Notes: generated by a model not told the origin, from the letters alone. Positions 34,832 through 43,188 are shown, counted from the stretch's first letter. The stretch is 64,000 nt of DNA from Acidobacteriota bacterium (GCA_023410055.1 JAEYQK010000081.1:24137-88136), one strand, 5' to 3'. Program-made: numbers and translations.

Positions 34832-36733
34832 TTACGCTTGCGCCGGACGCTCGCCCTGCACGCTGCCTCGCCCTGGTTCGGGCTTCAGCACTTGCTGGAC
34901 TTCGTCGTTCTGCGGTTGCGACTTCACCAAAGCAGGGAGTTCCTTGCCGTCCATCAACGTCCTGATGTCGTTGGCGTCGATCACTTCCCGGTCGAGCAGA
35001 GCCATGGCTATCTTCGACAGCACATCGCGGTTGTTCTCCAGCACCTCGACCGCCGTTTTGTAAGCGGTGTCGGAGAAGCGGCGAACTTCCTGATCGATCT
35101 TGATCGCCGTGTCTTCGCTGAAGTCGCGATGCTGCGAGATCTCGCGGCCAAGGAATATCTGCTCTTCCTTCTTGCCGAAGGTGATCGGGCCGAGCTGGCT
35201 CATGCCAAATTCGCAGACCATCTTGCGGGCAAGTTCAGTCGCCTGCTCGATGTCGTTTCCGGCGCCAGTTGTCATCGTATTCAGGAAGAGTTCCTCGGCA
35301 GCGCGTCCGCCCATCATGATGGCCAGTCGCGTCTCGAGGTACTCGCGCGAGTACGTATGCTTGTCGTCGATGGGCAGCTGCATAGTCACGCCCAGCGCCA
35401 TGCCGCGTGGGATGATCGTGACTTTGTGCAGCGGATCGCTGTTCTTTAGCGTTGCAGCGACCAGCGCGTGGCCGGCTTCGTGGAACGCCGTCAGGCGCTT
35501 CTCTTCGTCGGAGAGCACCATGGACTTGCGCTCGGCACCCATCAGGACTTTGTCCTTGGCCAACTCCATGTCGTACATCAGGACCATCTTGCGGTTCTGA
35601 CGGGCGGCATTGAGTGCGCCTTCGTTGACCATGTTGGCCAAGTCCGCACCCGAAAAGCCCGGTGTTCCGCGGGCCAGCACGGACAAATCCACATCGTCGG
35701 AAATTGGAATCTTGCGCGTGTGGACGCGGAGAATCTCTTCGCGGCCCTTAACGTCAGGGCGCGGCACTACGACGCGGCGGTCGAAACGACCGGGACGCAG
35801 CAGCGCGGGGTCGAGGACGTCGGGCCGGTTCGTTGCGGCAACGAGGATCACACCATCGTTGGACTCGAAGCCGTCCATTTCCACGAGCAACTGGTTCAGC
35901 GTCTGTTCGCGCTCATCGTGTCCACCGCCGAGGCCGGCGCCGCGATGGCGGCCGACTGCGTCGATTTCGTCGATGAAGATGATGCATGGCGCATTCTTCT
36001 TACCCTGTTCGAAGAGGTCGCGGACGCGGCTCGCGCCGACACCGACGAACATCTCAACGAAGTCCGAACCAGAAATGCTGAAGAAAGGTACGTTTGCTTC
36101 ACCGGCAACCGCACGGGCCAGCAATGTCTTGCCGGTTCCCGGAGGTCCGACGAGCAGAACGCCTTTCGGAATGCGTCCACCCAGTTTCTGGAATTTCTGC
36201 GCCTCGCGCAGGAACTCGATGATTTCCTTGAGCTCTTCCTTGGCTTCATCCACGCCAGCCACATCTTTGAATGTGACCTTCTTCTGCTGCATCGAGAGCA
36301 ATCGCGCACGGGACTTGCCGAAGGACAGGGCCTTGTTCCCGCCCGTCTGCATCTGGCGGATCATGATGAACCAGAGCACGCCCAGCAAAATGAGTGGCGC
36401 GAAATTCAGCAGCCAGCTTGGCCAGCTCCCGCCTTCCTGCTTGTACGTGACCTGCACGCCCTTAGCGAGAAGCGACTTGTACATGTCGGGGTAGTTGGTC
36501 GGCGCGGTCGCGTGGAAGGTCTTCTTCTGGTCGTACTTGTAATTGCCTTTTACGTCCGATCCCGTGATCGTCGCCGTGGCGATATTGCCCTGGTCGACCT
36601 GCGACATGAACTCAGAAAAACTAATGTCCTGTTCTTTGGTCTGACCGTTTGTCGCCTTCACCACCTGCCATAGCAGGACGGCGGAAAGCACGATCACCAC
36701 CCAGAACACGATCGTCTTAACAGTGGAATTCAC
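34832..36733 (-). CDS. ftsH: ATP-dependent zinc metalloprotease FtsH
   Basis: 633 residues with two membrane helices (about 6-25 and 110-127) flanking a periplasmic segment. AAA+ domain: Walker A GPPGTGKT at 196-203, Walker B IIFIDEID, second region of homology TNRPDVLDPALLRPGRFDRR. Protease: zinc motif HEAGH at 418-422 and third ligand region in GAGNDIEQAT. It is a membrane-anchored hexameric quality-control protease. It is the third gene in a tilS, hpt-like, ftsH string, an order known from Firmicutes, but with a 450-base distance from the hpt-like start that includes a likely own promoter region (36734-36938, AT-rich). Confidence 0.97.
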   Translation of the reverse strand: MNSTVKTIVFWVVIVLSAVLLWQVVKATNGQTKEQDISFSEFMSQVDQGNIATATITGSDVKGNYKYDQKKTFHATAPTNYPDMYKSLLAKGVQVTYKQEGGSWPSWLLNFAPLILLGVLWFIMIRQMQTGGNKALSFGKSRARLLSMQQKKVTFKDVAGVDEAKEELKEIIEFLREAQKFQKLGGRIPKGVLLVGPPGTGKTLLARAVAGEANVPFFSISGSDFVEMFVGVGASRVRDLFEQGKKNAPCIIFIDEIDAVGRHRGAGLGGGHDEREQTLNQLLVEMDGFESNDGVILVAATNRPDVLDPALLRPGRFDRRVVVPRPDVKGREEILRVHTRKIPISDDVDLSVLARGTPGFSGADLANMVNEGALNAARQNRKMVLMYDMELAKDKVLMGAERKSMVLSDEEKRLTAFHEAGHALVAATLKNSDPLHKVTIIPRGMALGVTMQLPIDDKHTYSREYLETRLAIMMGGRAAEELFLNTMTTGAGNDIEQATELARKMVCEFGMSQLGPITFGKKEEQIFLGREISQHRDFSEDTAIKIDQEVRRFSDTAYKTAVEVLENNRDVLSKIAMALLDREVIDANDIRTLMDGKELPALVKSQPQNDEVQQVLKPEPGRGSVQGERPAQA

Positions 36734-36938
36734 CGATTACTCCTATTAACTCTGAACAACCAGTTACGCGTTTCGACACGCATTGGTTCCCAGAGTGTGT
36801 ACCCGGCAACTGAATCCGGAACACGACTAACGTTTAGATGCCCTAGAGAACAATTTTTATTCACTCAAAATTGCCTCAATCCTGCACCCTTTTCCATTCT
36901 AACCCGTTTCAATTAAGCAGGTTTCGAACTGGCCAGAG

Positions 36939-37487
36939 CTATCTTGCCGCCGTGGTCGCGCCCTTCTGGACACTCGCAAGAAACGGGAGATTTCGCCCAT
37001 AATGCGGGGAGCCAAGGCCATAGCCAATCAGCAACGGACCTTCAACCAGAAAACCGAAGTAGTCGGCCTGCAACTCGATTTGCCGGTCAACGTGACGATC
37101 CAGCAAAGTGGCCAGCCTGACCGACTTTGCGCCCCGGGCATGCAGGGTCCGCATCAGAAACTCCGTCGTAACCCCTGATTGCACCACGCCCTCGATCAGC
37201 AGCACATTCTGGCCCGAGACGAGCGGTTCCGGGCTGAAAAAGATCTCGGTCCCCCCAGGCATATGCGTGAAATCCGAGCGAATGAACTGGCATAGCACCG
37301 GCCGGTCAATCTGCCGGATCAGGTCGGCCATGAATACGAACCCGTTCTCTACGACACAAACCGCACAGATCGGACCGTCGGCAAAATCTTCCGTGATCTG
37401 CGCCGCCATCTCGCTGACCCGTTTCTGGATCTGTTCGGTTGAAAATACAACCTGAAGCTTTCCTTCTACCCCTCGCGCGTTGTCCAT
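36939..37487 (-). CDS. HPRT-like phosphoribosyltransferase with altered PRPP loop
   Basis: 182 residues from the ATG at 37487; the longer open frame up to 37817 overlaps tilS and has no support. The fold signals of hypoxanthine phosphoribosyltransferase are visible: VVENGFVFMADLIRQI at about 45-60, DFTHM and PLVSGQNVLLI, and a C-terminal DYFGF-LIGYGL-RNLPFL. The PRPP-binding loop, usually acidic-acidic-I/V-I/V-D-T/S-G-x-T, reads EGVVQSGVT at 99-107, losing one acidic residue and the Asp of DTG. Purine salvage activity is therefore uncertain. The position between tilS and ftsH is the normal hpt position. Confidence 0.78.
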   Translation of the reverse strand: MDNARGVEGKLQVVFSTEQIQKRVSEMAAQITEDFADGPICAVCVVENGFVFMADLIRQIDRPVLCQFIRSDFTHMPGGTEIFFSPEPLVSGQNVLLIEGVVQSGVTTEFLMRTLHARGAKSVRLATLLDRHVDRQIELQADYFGFLVEGPLLIGYGLGSPHYGRNLPFLASVQKGATTAAR

Positions 37488-37582
37488 AGTAGTCCCCGAT
37501 TCGGAGTACAGCCAAGATTGACACGGGCCGGTCCCGCCGTGGAGAGCCTCTCCAGTCCATCGGGACATTGTACAACTGTGCT

Positions 37583-39052
37583 TCAATCGGTTACCGCAGG
37601 GCGAACTTCTTCGATCAGCAGCGCCGATTCGGCATTCTCTTGAATACGGTGCTTCTCCGATACCGGAAAACCACGCATCCAGACAATTTCGCCGCCGCTC
37701 TCCGCCACCGGCCACGACTGCCGGGCCGCTCCTGTGACATGCTGGCGCTGCAAAAGTTCCTTTACCTTCTTGGGTCCGCTCGTGTGCGCAGGCCAGAATT
37801 GATCGCCTGCGCGCCAATTGCGGAGAGTTATCTGAGGGAGCAACTTCCGCGAATCCAAGAGTTGCATACTATTATACAGTGCGGGAGGCCCGTCCGAGCG
37901 CTTCTCGCCCCCCGATTGACGGCCACACAACCGTAAGCAGACCGTCGCGCCCAGCTCTGGAATTGCCACTTCGCCTGGCCACTCTACCGAGTATTCATAG
38001 TCCCCGGCAACAGGTCTCTCACTTCCCTTTTCGAACCGCAGAAGTGTTCGACCGCGACCCCCATTCGGGCGACGCTCGATCTCGCGGATCACGTTCCATC
38101 CCGCGGTTAGCTCCAGGACGCGAGTATCAGCCGTTGCGAATCGCCGGATCGCTTCGATCATCTCGAAGTCCAGCTCAACCGATAGCTGGTCTCCAATCCG
38201 CCGAAGAACGCGCCTTTGGATCGCCGGCGGGAACTGTTGGAAGCTGTCAGCGTCGAGTGTCCCTTCACCGTTATCAAGTTCGGCTGCCTTCAGGATCGTT
38301 GCCCAGTGCTCTTCTTCCACCCGCGCGATATCGGCCAGTTCAGACAAGCGTTGCCGAACCGCCGGATTGAACTCGCTCTCCATCAGCGGCAACAGCACGT
38401 GCCGAACGCGATTCCTCGCGTGATGAACGTCCTGGTTCGTCGCGTCCTCCTGCCAAGGCTGATCCAACTTGCGCAGATAGCTCTCAATCTCGCACCGCCG
38501 AACGCCAAGCAGCGGGCGGATAATCTCGCCGTTCCCGACCTTCACTCGCGGATAAACCCCGGCCAACCCCGCCGTTCCCGTCCCGCGAAGAATGCGCATC
38601 AGCACGGTCTCGGCCTGATCGTCGAGCGTATGCGCCGTCATTACCTTAGACACCGCGCCTGAGGCAATCAGCTCGGAAAAATACCGATAGCGCAGATCGC
38701 GTGCGGCAGTCTCAAGACTGAGCTTGTGACTCTTGGCATGAGCAGGGACATCGCCCCCAGATAAATGGAATTCAAGGCCATGTACTTCGGCCAGATGGCG
38801 TACGAACCGCTCATCGCCGTCGGAGGCTTCGCCGCGAATCTTGTGGTTGAAGTGAGCGACCGACAGCACCAGGCCCAGTTCGGCCCGAAGTTCCACCATA
38901 ACTCGCAATAGAGCCACCGAATCGGCGCCGCCTGACACGGCCACCCCCGCTCGATCCCCCGGACGCAGCAGTTCATGCTCGCGAATGTAGGCAAGCACAC
39001 TGCGCCGAAATGCCCCCGGATCGAAGGCCGTCTGCATTGCACTATCGTACAT
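37583..39052 (-). CDS. tilS: tRNA(Ile)-lysidine synthase
   Basis: 489 residues from the ATG at 39052; an ATG at 39037 is equally possible and neither has a strong ribosome binding site. The N-type ATP pyrophosphatase PP-loop SGGADS is at 40-45, and the catalytic region continues with VAHFNHKIRGEASDGDERFV and TAHTLDDQAETVLMRILRGT. A TilS substrate-binding domain and C-terminal TilS_C domain (LRNWRAGDQFWP) complete the long form. The enzyme converts C34 of tRNA-Ile(CAU) to lysidine, so AUA is read as Ile. Divergent from marC. Confidence 0.95.
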   Translation of the reverse strand: MYDSAMQTAFDPGAFRRSVLAYIREHELLRPGDRAGVAVSGGADSVALLRVMVELRAELGLVLSVAHFNHKIRGEASDGDERFVRHLAEVHGLEFHLSGGDVPAHAKSHKLSLETAARDLRYRYFSELIASGAVSKVMTAHTLDDQAETVLMRILRGTGTAGLAGVYPRVKVGNGEIIRPLLGVRRCEIESYLRKLDQPWQEDATNQDVHHARNRVRHVLLPLMESEFNPAVRQRLSELADIARVEEEHWATILKAAELDNGEGTLDADSFQQFPPAIQRRVLRRIGDQLSVELDFEMIEAIRRFATADTRVLELTAGWNVIREIERRPNGGRGRTLLRFEKGSERPVAGDYEYSVEWPGEVAIPELGATVCLRLCGRQSGGEKRSDGPPALYNSMQLLDSRKLLPQITLRNWRAGDQFWPAHTSGPKKVKELLQRQHVTGAARQSWPVAESGGEIVWMRGFPVSEKHRIQENAESALLIEEVRPAVTD

Positions 39053-39109
39053 CGGGCGATCAACGAATAAGGAGAACAAGGTGAGAAGCTGGAGTAAGAT
39101 GATCACATC

Positions 39110-39763
39110 ATGTCAGCCGCATTCGGATCGATGTTTCAGTTGTGGTTCGTTGCGCTCAGCTCCATCTTCTTTCTGGTGGACCCGCTGGGAGCAATCCCCA
39201 CATTTCTGGCCATCGCCGGAGACGCTGAACCGAAACGCCAGCGACGCCTTGCGCTGCGTGCCGCCATCACCTGCTTCGTCGTCCTGACGATGTTCGCGTT
39301 TCTCGGACGCTACATCTTCAAGGCGCTCGGCTTCACGCTGCCCGCGTTCGAGATCGCCGGCGGAATAATTCTGCTGTTGATTGGCATCGATACGCTGCAG
39401 GCAAAACGCTCCTCCACGCAGGAGGCCCCGGGCGAAGCACAAGAGGCGACCCGTAAGGAAGACGCGGGCGTCATCCCACTGGGAATCCCAATGCTGGCCG
39501 GCCCAGGCGCGATCTCGGCCGTCATGGTGTTGATCGGACAATCGCACACTTGGCACGGATATCTCCCGGTCATTACTGCTATCGCCATTACGTGCGTCGC
39601 GTCGTACCTTATTCTCGCCGGCGCCATGCGCGTCGCCATCTTGCTCGGCCAGACCGGCATTAACATCCTCGTCCGCTTCATGGGACTTCTGCTCACTGCC
39701 ATCGCCATTCAGTTCATGCTGAACGGACTCGTGCACCTGGGACTACTGAAGACGAGCGGATAA
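39110..39763 (+). CDS. MarC family integral membrane protein
   Basis: 217 residues with six hydrophobic segments. The family motif FFLVDPLGAIPTFLAIAG lies in the first helix, with GGIILLLIGIDTLQA and IPLGIPMLAGPGAISAVMVL in the middle. MarC/YchE proteins are inner-membrane proteins of unknown function; the old link with multiple antibiotic resistance was not confirmed. The start is 57 bases from the divergent tilS start, so the two promoters are close together. Confidence 0.9.
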   Translation: MSAAFGSMFQLWFVALSSIFFLVDPLGAIPTFLAIAGDAEPKRQRRLALRAAITCFVVLTMFAFLGRYIFKALGFTLPAFEIAGGIILLLIGIDTLQAKRSSTQEAPGEAQEATRKEDAGVIPLGIPMLAGPGAISAVMVLIGQSHTWHGYLPVITAIAITCVASYLILAGAMRVAILLGQTGINILVRFMGLLLTAIAIQFMLNGLVHLGLLKTSG

Positions 39764-39796
39764 TCGCAGATGATTGACTGACTGTTAGGAGAAATC

Positions 39797-41548
39797 ATGC
39801 GGAGCTTGCTCATATCCTTCCTCGGTGTAGCGCTGGCGGTAAGTACCCCAATCACGGCCCAACAGCCGACTCCGGCTTCTCCTCAGTCGCCTGCCGAAGC
39901 CCCGACCACCGTGATCAGGACAACCACTCGCATGGTGGTGCTTGACGTGGTAGCCACCGATAAGCGCGGCAATCCCGTTACGGACCTGAAGGCAACTGAT
40001 TTCACGGTGCTGGAAAAGGACAAGGAACAGACAATCAAGTCCTTCTCGCTTGAGCAGCCTGCATCGGCACCGGGACAGCCATCCGCTTCCCCTTCCGCGA
40101 TAAAGTTTCCGCCCAACGTCTTCAGCAACATCAAGTTCACGCAGGTACCGAAGACGCTGAACGTCATTCTGCTCGATGCCCTGAACACGACCGTACCTAA
40201 CCAGTCGTATGTCCGCCAGCAGATGATCAACTTACTGGACACGATGCCCGCCGGTCAGTTGACGGCCGTGTATACGCTCAACGACGACCTGCGGCTGCTG
40301 CAAGACTTCACCAGTGACCCCCAAGTGCTCAAGCAGGTGGCAAAGAACTTCCGTCCGCAGCGCTCGTTCGTTCCCGACAATGCGACGGGCGGACCGAGGG
40401 ACGAACTTCTTTCTCCCGGCGCTCTTGTCAACAACCCGCTGGCCGCTGGAATTCAGCAGAGCATGACAAGGTTCTTGGCCAACAAAGCTGAGTACAACTT
40501 CAACACTCAGTTCAGAATGACCAGCCAGGCCCTTCAGGCAATTGCGCACATGCTGGCCGCCTATACCGGACGCAAGAACATCATCTGGATCTCTGGCGGA
40601 TTCCCTCTGCGTTTCTTGCCTGAGAATGGAAAGCAGCGCGACACTTGCGGCGAACCATGCCAGATGCTGCGAAACACCTACAACACTCTCGTTGACACGC
40701 GCGTTGCAGTGTACCCCGTGGACGCCACCGGACTCGTTGTGGTCGGCCTTCGCGGCATGGATGCGGGCTATGACTCAGTAGGCAATCTGGAAGGCCATCC
40801 CGGACCCGCGTACGCGAGGGTGATGAGTTCGCAGTACGATCAGTTCGCCGAGACTCACCGCGCGATGGAGGATATGGCTGCGCGCACGGGCGGAAAAGCG
40901 TTCTACAATCGCAACGATGTGGGGATGGCGATTCAGAATGGTATTACCGACGGCTCCACTTACTATCTGGTCGGGTACTACCCGTCGGACAAGAACTGGA
41001 ACGGCGATTTTCGCAAGCTGCAGGTGAAAGTAAACCGTCCGGGGATCAATCTGCGCTACCGGCCGGGGTATTACGCCATAGACAAACAGGGCGAAGCGCA
41101 GGATTCGAAATCGCGCAACAGCGAACTGGTTGAGGCAATGAGCCTTTCCACGCCGCCCTCGACCATGCTGTTCTTCACCGCCACGCTCGCGCCGCCCTCC
41201 GCTCAGGCCGCCAACAAGCTGGTAGTGAACTACAGCCTCGACGCTCACGCCATCAACTTCGAACAGAGTGCCGATGGCTTGCGCCATGCCTCCGTGGGCT
41301 GCTACGTGCGGGCATTCAAGGAAGACGGCACGCCAGTCAAGGCAGCCCGCCAGCTTCCCGTCGTAGCACTCACGCCAGATATCTACCAGCTAGTGATGAA
41401 GGCAGCTTTTCCCTGCAACATAGAGATGGAGCTTCCCCCGGGCAAGTATCTGCTACGCTTTGCGGCGCGCGATGAACGTACCGGCATGATGGGAACGGCG
41501 GACGGAAGCGTGACCATCCCGCAGGCCGAAGCGGCGCAAGCGCACTGA
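39797..41548 (+). CDS. Acidobacterial-type VWFA-related exported protein
   Basis: 583 residues with a signal peptide (MRSLLISFLGVALAVSTPITAQ). The N-terminal Ig-like strand segment (MVVLDVVATDKRGNPVTDLK, then ATDFTVLEKDKEQTIKSFSL) precedes a degenerate von Willebrand A domain. The MIDAS aspartate region reads VILLDALNTT, and IWISGGFPLRFLP occurs at about 264-276. This pairing defines the VWFA-related acidobacterial domain family, which occurs in many copies in these genomes. The C-terminal 130 residues are beta-rich. Role unknown; probably surface or periplasmic binding. Ribosome binding site TAGGAG precedes the ATG. Confidence 0.88.
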   Translation: MRSLLISFLGVALAVSTPITAQQPTPASPQSPAEAPTTVIRTTTRMVVLDVVATDKRGNPVTDLKATDFTVLEKDKEQTIKSFSLEQPASAPGQPSASPSAIKFPPNVFSNIKFTQVPKTLNVILLDALNTTVPNQSYVRQQMINLLDTMPAGQLTAVYTLNDDLRLLQDFTSDPQVLKQVAKNFRPQRSFVPDNATGGPRDELLSPGALVNNPLAAGIQQSMTRFLANKAEYNFNTQFRMTSQALQAIAHMLAAYTGRKNIIWISGGFPLRFLPENGKQRDTCGEPCQMLRNTYNTLVDTRVAVYPVDATGLVVVGLRGMDAGYDSVGNLEGHPGPAYARVMSSQYDQFAETHRAMEDMAARTGGKAFYNRNDVGMAIQNGITDGSTYYLVGYYPSDKNWNGDFRKLQVKVNRPGINLRYRPGYYAIDKQGEAQDSKSRNSELVEAMSLSTPPSTMLFFTATLAPPSAQAANKLVVNYSLDAHAINFEQSADGLRHASVGCYVRAFKEDGTPVKAARQLPVVALTPDIYQLVMKAAFPCNIEMELPPGKYLLRFAARDERTGMMGTADGSVTIPQAEAAQAH

Positions 41549-41810
41549 GCTTGGTGCTTTCCGTGGAATGGAGTACAGATTCTCAGCCGCGCAGCGGCGC
41601 CAGTTTGCTAGCCGGGGGCGTAAGCCCCCGGTGGTGAGTCGCAGATTTCACGAGTCCCGCAGGAACGGCAGAGGTTCTCTCGCACGCACTTCAGCCGTGC
41701 CACTACGGGACGCAAAAACAAAGGGCTTAGCCACTGAGGGAACTGTCCTCGGGCCCTCGCGGAGACCAGTGGCTAGTCAAAACCGAAAGACTAACGACGC
41801 GGTTTCTTCC
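41549..41810. repeat. Convergent intergenic region with two stem-loops
   Basis: CCGGGGGC (41612-41619), loop GTAA, GCCCCCGG (41624-41631). Then a larger structure in which TAGCCACTG near 41730 pairs with CAGTGGCTA near 41768-41775 around an inner GAGGG/CCCTC stem. No T-tract follows either stem. It separates the VWFA gene from convergent DAHP synthase and resembles dispersed palindromic repeats rather than terminators. No gene was seen. Confidence 0.5.
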
Positions 41811-42836
41811 TCACGCACTTACCATTTCCGTGCGAGCAATGCCTCTCAACGGCGAACTCAGCTCTTCCATCACCTTCGCGAAGGCGACGAAATCGAGCGA
41901 CTGTACGCCATCCGACAGCGCGCGCTCAGGACACGGATGCACTTCGATGATCAACCCATCCGCACCGACTCCAATCGCCGCTCGCGATACCGGTGCAATC
42001 AGGCTGGTCCGTCCGGTGCCGTGCGACGGATCAGCAATCACCGGCAGATGCGACAGTTCCTTGGCCAGCGCGATCGCCGCCAAGTCCATCGTGTTGCGAA
42101 ATTCGGTGTCGAATGTCTTGATGCCGCGTTCGCAAAGGACGACATTATCGTTGCCGCCACTAACGAGATACTCCGCCGCAAGCAGCCACTCCTTCACCGT
42201 TGCTGACGGGCCACGCTTCAGGAGCACCGGCTTGTTCGTCGCTGCGATGCGGCGCAGCAAGGCGAAGTTCTGCATATTGCGCGCGCCAATCTGAAGCATG
42301 TCGACGTACTCGCAGATGAGATCAACATCTTCGGTGCTCATCACTTCGGTTACGACTGGCAGGCCCGTCTCGCGCCTAACGTCAGCGAGCATCTGCAACG
42401 CCTCTTCGCCGAGTCCCTGGAATTCGTAGGGCGAAGTGCGTGGCTTGTATGCGCCGCCGCGAAGCATCACCGCGCCTGCCTTCTTCACCGCGTGCGCCGT
42501 CGCGAACAACTGCTCGCGCGACTCGACCGAGCACGGTCCGGCAATCACCACAACGTCCGGCCCGCCAATGCGCACATCACCAACCTCGACGATGCTCCGC
42601 TCGGGTCGCACTTGCTTGCTGACCAGCTTGAACGGCTGCGCGATCGGCACAACATCTTCGACGCCTGGCGCGACCTTGAGCGACTCGATCTCGTGACGCT
42701 TGCCCTTGCCCACGGCCGCGACAATCGTGCGCTCCGTCCCGCGAATGACGTGCGCGTTGTAACCGGCTTCATTCACCCGGTCGATGATGTGCTGTATCTG
42801 CTCTTCACTCGCTGCTTCCGACATGTTGATGACCAC
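41811..42836 (-). CDS. aroF: 3-deoxy-7-phosphoheptulonate (DAHP) synthase, type I-beta
   Basis: 341 residues. The GTG at 42836 is chosen because AAGGAG lies seven bases upstream; the ATG four codons in would be too far from it. An N-terminal ferredoxin-like regulatory domain (about 1-75, MSEAASEEQIQHIIDRVNEA) precedes the TIM barrel: VVVIAGPCSVES, LRGGAYKPRTSPYEFQGLG, LQIGARNMQNF, VLLKRGPSATVKEWL, DPSHGTGR. This is the Thermotoga/Bacillus-type enzyme, first step of the shikimate pathway. In such enzymes the N-terminal domain gives feedback inhibition. Here the mRNA leader also carries an attenuator (42932-43086), so transcription appears to follow aromatic amino acid supply. Confidence 0.95.
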   Translation of the reverse strand: MVINMSEAASEEQIQHIIDRVNEAGYNAHVIRGTERTIVAAVGKGKRHEIESLKVAPGVEDVVPIAQPFKLVSKQVRPERSIVEVGDVRIGGPDVVVIAGPCSVESREQLFATAHAVKKAGAVMLRGGAYKPRTSPYEFQGLGEEALQMLADVRRETGLPVVTEVMSTEDVDLICEYVDMLQIGARNMQNFALLRRIAATNKPVLLKRGPSATVKEWLLAAEYLVSGGNDNVVLCERGIKTFDTEFRNTMDLAAIALAKELSHLPVIADPSHGTGRTSLIAPVSRAAIGVGADGLIIEVHPCPERALSDGVQSLDFVAFAKVMEELSSPLRGIARTEMVSA

Positions 42837-42855
42837 TGGATGGCTCCTTAGTTGC

Positions 42856-42927
42856 CAGTACTCAGTACCCAGTACTCAGTAGTGGTGTTGGTTGTCCTGA
42901 GTACTGAGTACCGAGTACTGAGTACTG
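42856..42927. repeat. AGTACTCAG-type inverted repeat in the DAHP synthase leader
   Basis: Left arm 42856-42881 is built from CAGTACTC/AGTAC units and right arm 42897-42927 from GAGTACTGAGTAC units. They are nearly complementary (about 25 pairs with a few mismatches), around a loop of about 15 bases. It lies between the attenuator terminator and the GTG start. It is a compact palindrome with only seven partial units, not a CRISPR array. Confidence 0.8.
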
Positions 42928-42931
42928 AGAC

Positions 42932-42962
42932 AAAAAAACCGCGACCTTTGTAGGCCGCGGTT
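42932..42962 (-). terminator. Attenuator terminator of the DAHP synthase leader (stem 3:4)
   Basis: On the minus strand AACCGCGGCCT (42962-42952), loop ACAA, AGGTCGCGGTT (42947-42937). This gives eleven pairs with one G-U, running into TTTTTTT. It begins 25 bases after the leader peptide stop. The 5' arm can instead pair perfectly over nine bases with AGGCCGCGG at 43036-43028 inside the leader peptide gene, the antiterminator. Confidence 0.9.
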
Positions 42963-42987
42963 CGTGGAACTTGATCTTGCGTGTTTT

Positions 42988-43086
42988 CTAGATTTCGTAA
43001 GAACCTAGCACGCACGTACCGTCCACGCCGCGGCCTCGGTAAGGCCAAGCGGCGAAGGTAAAGTACGTAAATCGATAAGCGTGCAT
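42988..43086 (-). CDS. Leader peptide of the DAHP synthase attenuator
   Basis: 32 codons from the ATG at 43086 to TAG at 42988, too short for ordinary gene calling. The peptide starts MHA, and residues 4-16 read YRFTYFTFAAWPY: three Tyr, three Phe and one Trp in thirteen codons. It ends VLGSYEI. A CGGAA sequence lies about eight bases upstream of the ATG, and a promoter with 17-base spacing lies just before it. Codons 11-15 overlap strand 1 of the leader hairpin (43042-43054). Ribosome stalling at Tyr or Phe codons would open that hairpin and let region 2 (43026-43036) pair with the terminator arm. Function is in regulation; the peptide itself is probably not needed. Confidence 0.85.
   Translation of the reverse strand: MHAYRFTYFTFAAWPYRGRGVDGTCVLGSYEI
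43026..43054 (-). promoter_or_regulatory. Leader hairpin 1:2 of the attenuator
   Basis: On the minus strand CGCCGC-TT-GGCCT (43054-43042) pairs with AGGCC-GCGGCG (43036-43026), leaving a two-base TT bulge and a TACCG loop. It lies wholly within the leader peptide reading frame. Region 2 of this hairpin is also the antiterminator strand. Confidence 0.85.
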
Positions 43087-43106
43087 ATTCAGTTCCGTAA
43101 GTATGG

Positions 43107-43135
43107 ATGTTAGCCGGGGTACAAGGATGCGTCAA
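43107..43135 (-). promoter_or_regulatory. Promoter of the leader peptide/DAHP synthase transcript
   Basis: On the minus strand TTGACG (43135-43130), 17 bases, TAACAT (43112-43107). Transcription would begin near 43100, about 14 bases before the leader peptide ATG and about 265 bases before the synthase start. Confidence 0.7.
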
Positions 43136-43188
43136 TTTGTTTGGCGATGAGAAGATGTGATGATACGAATTCAGGATTTCGATACGCT

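Noticed and set aside
35468..36673. Plus-strand ORF of 401 codons
   Set aside because: Antisense to ftsH; composition typical of a shadow frame.
37488..37817. Upstream extension of the hpt-like reading frame (110 codons)
   Set aside because: It overlaps the tilS 3' end, has no hydrophobic or domain signal, and the HPRT fold begins right after the ATG at 37487.
41705..41735. c-di-GMP riboswitch-like GGGACGCAAA sequence
   Set aside because: The flanking conserved GEMM segments and stems are missing and no gene lies downstream in the right direction; it is part of the stem-loop repeat region.
41568..42206. Plus-strand ORF of 212 codons
   Set aside because: It runs through the intergenic stem-loops and then antisense to DAHP synthase; Arg/Ser-rich without motif.
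42856..42927. CRISPR-like repeats
   Set aside because: Units are about 10 bases, arranged as an inverted pair, without unique spacers of constant length.
42848..43135. Minus-strand ORF of 95 codons over the DAHP synthase leader
   Set aside because: It overlaps the leader peptide in another frame, begins inside the -35 box, and its C-terminal part is a translation of the AGTACTC palindrome. The 32-codon leader peptide explains the region better.
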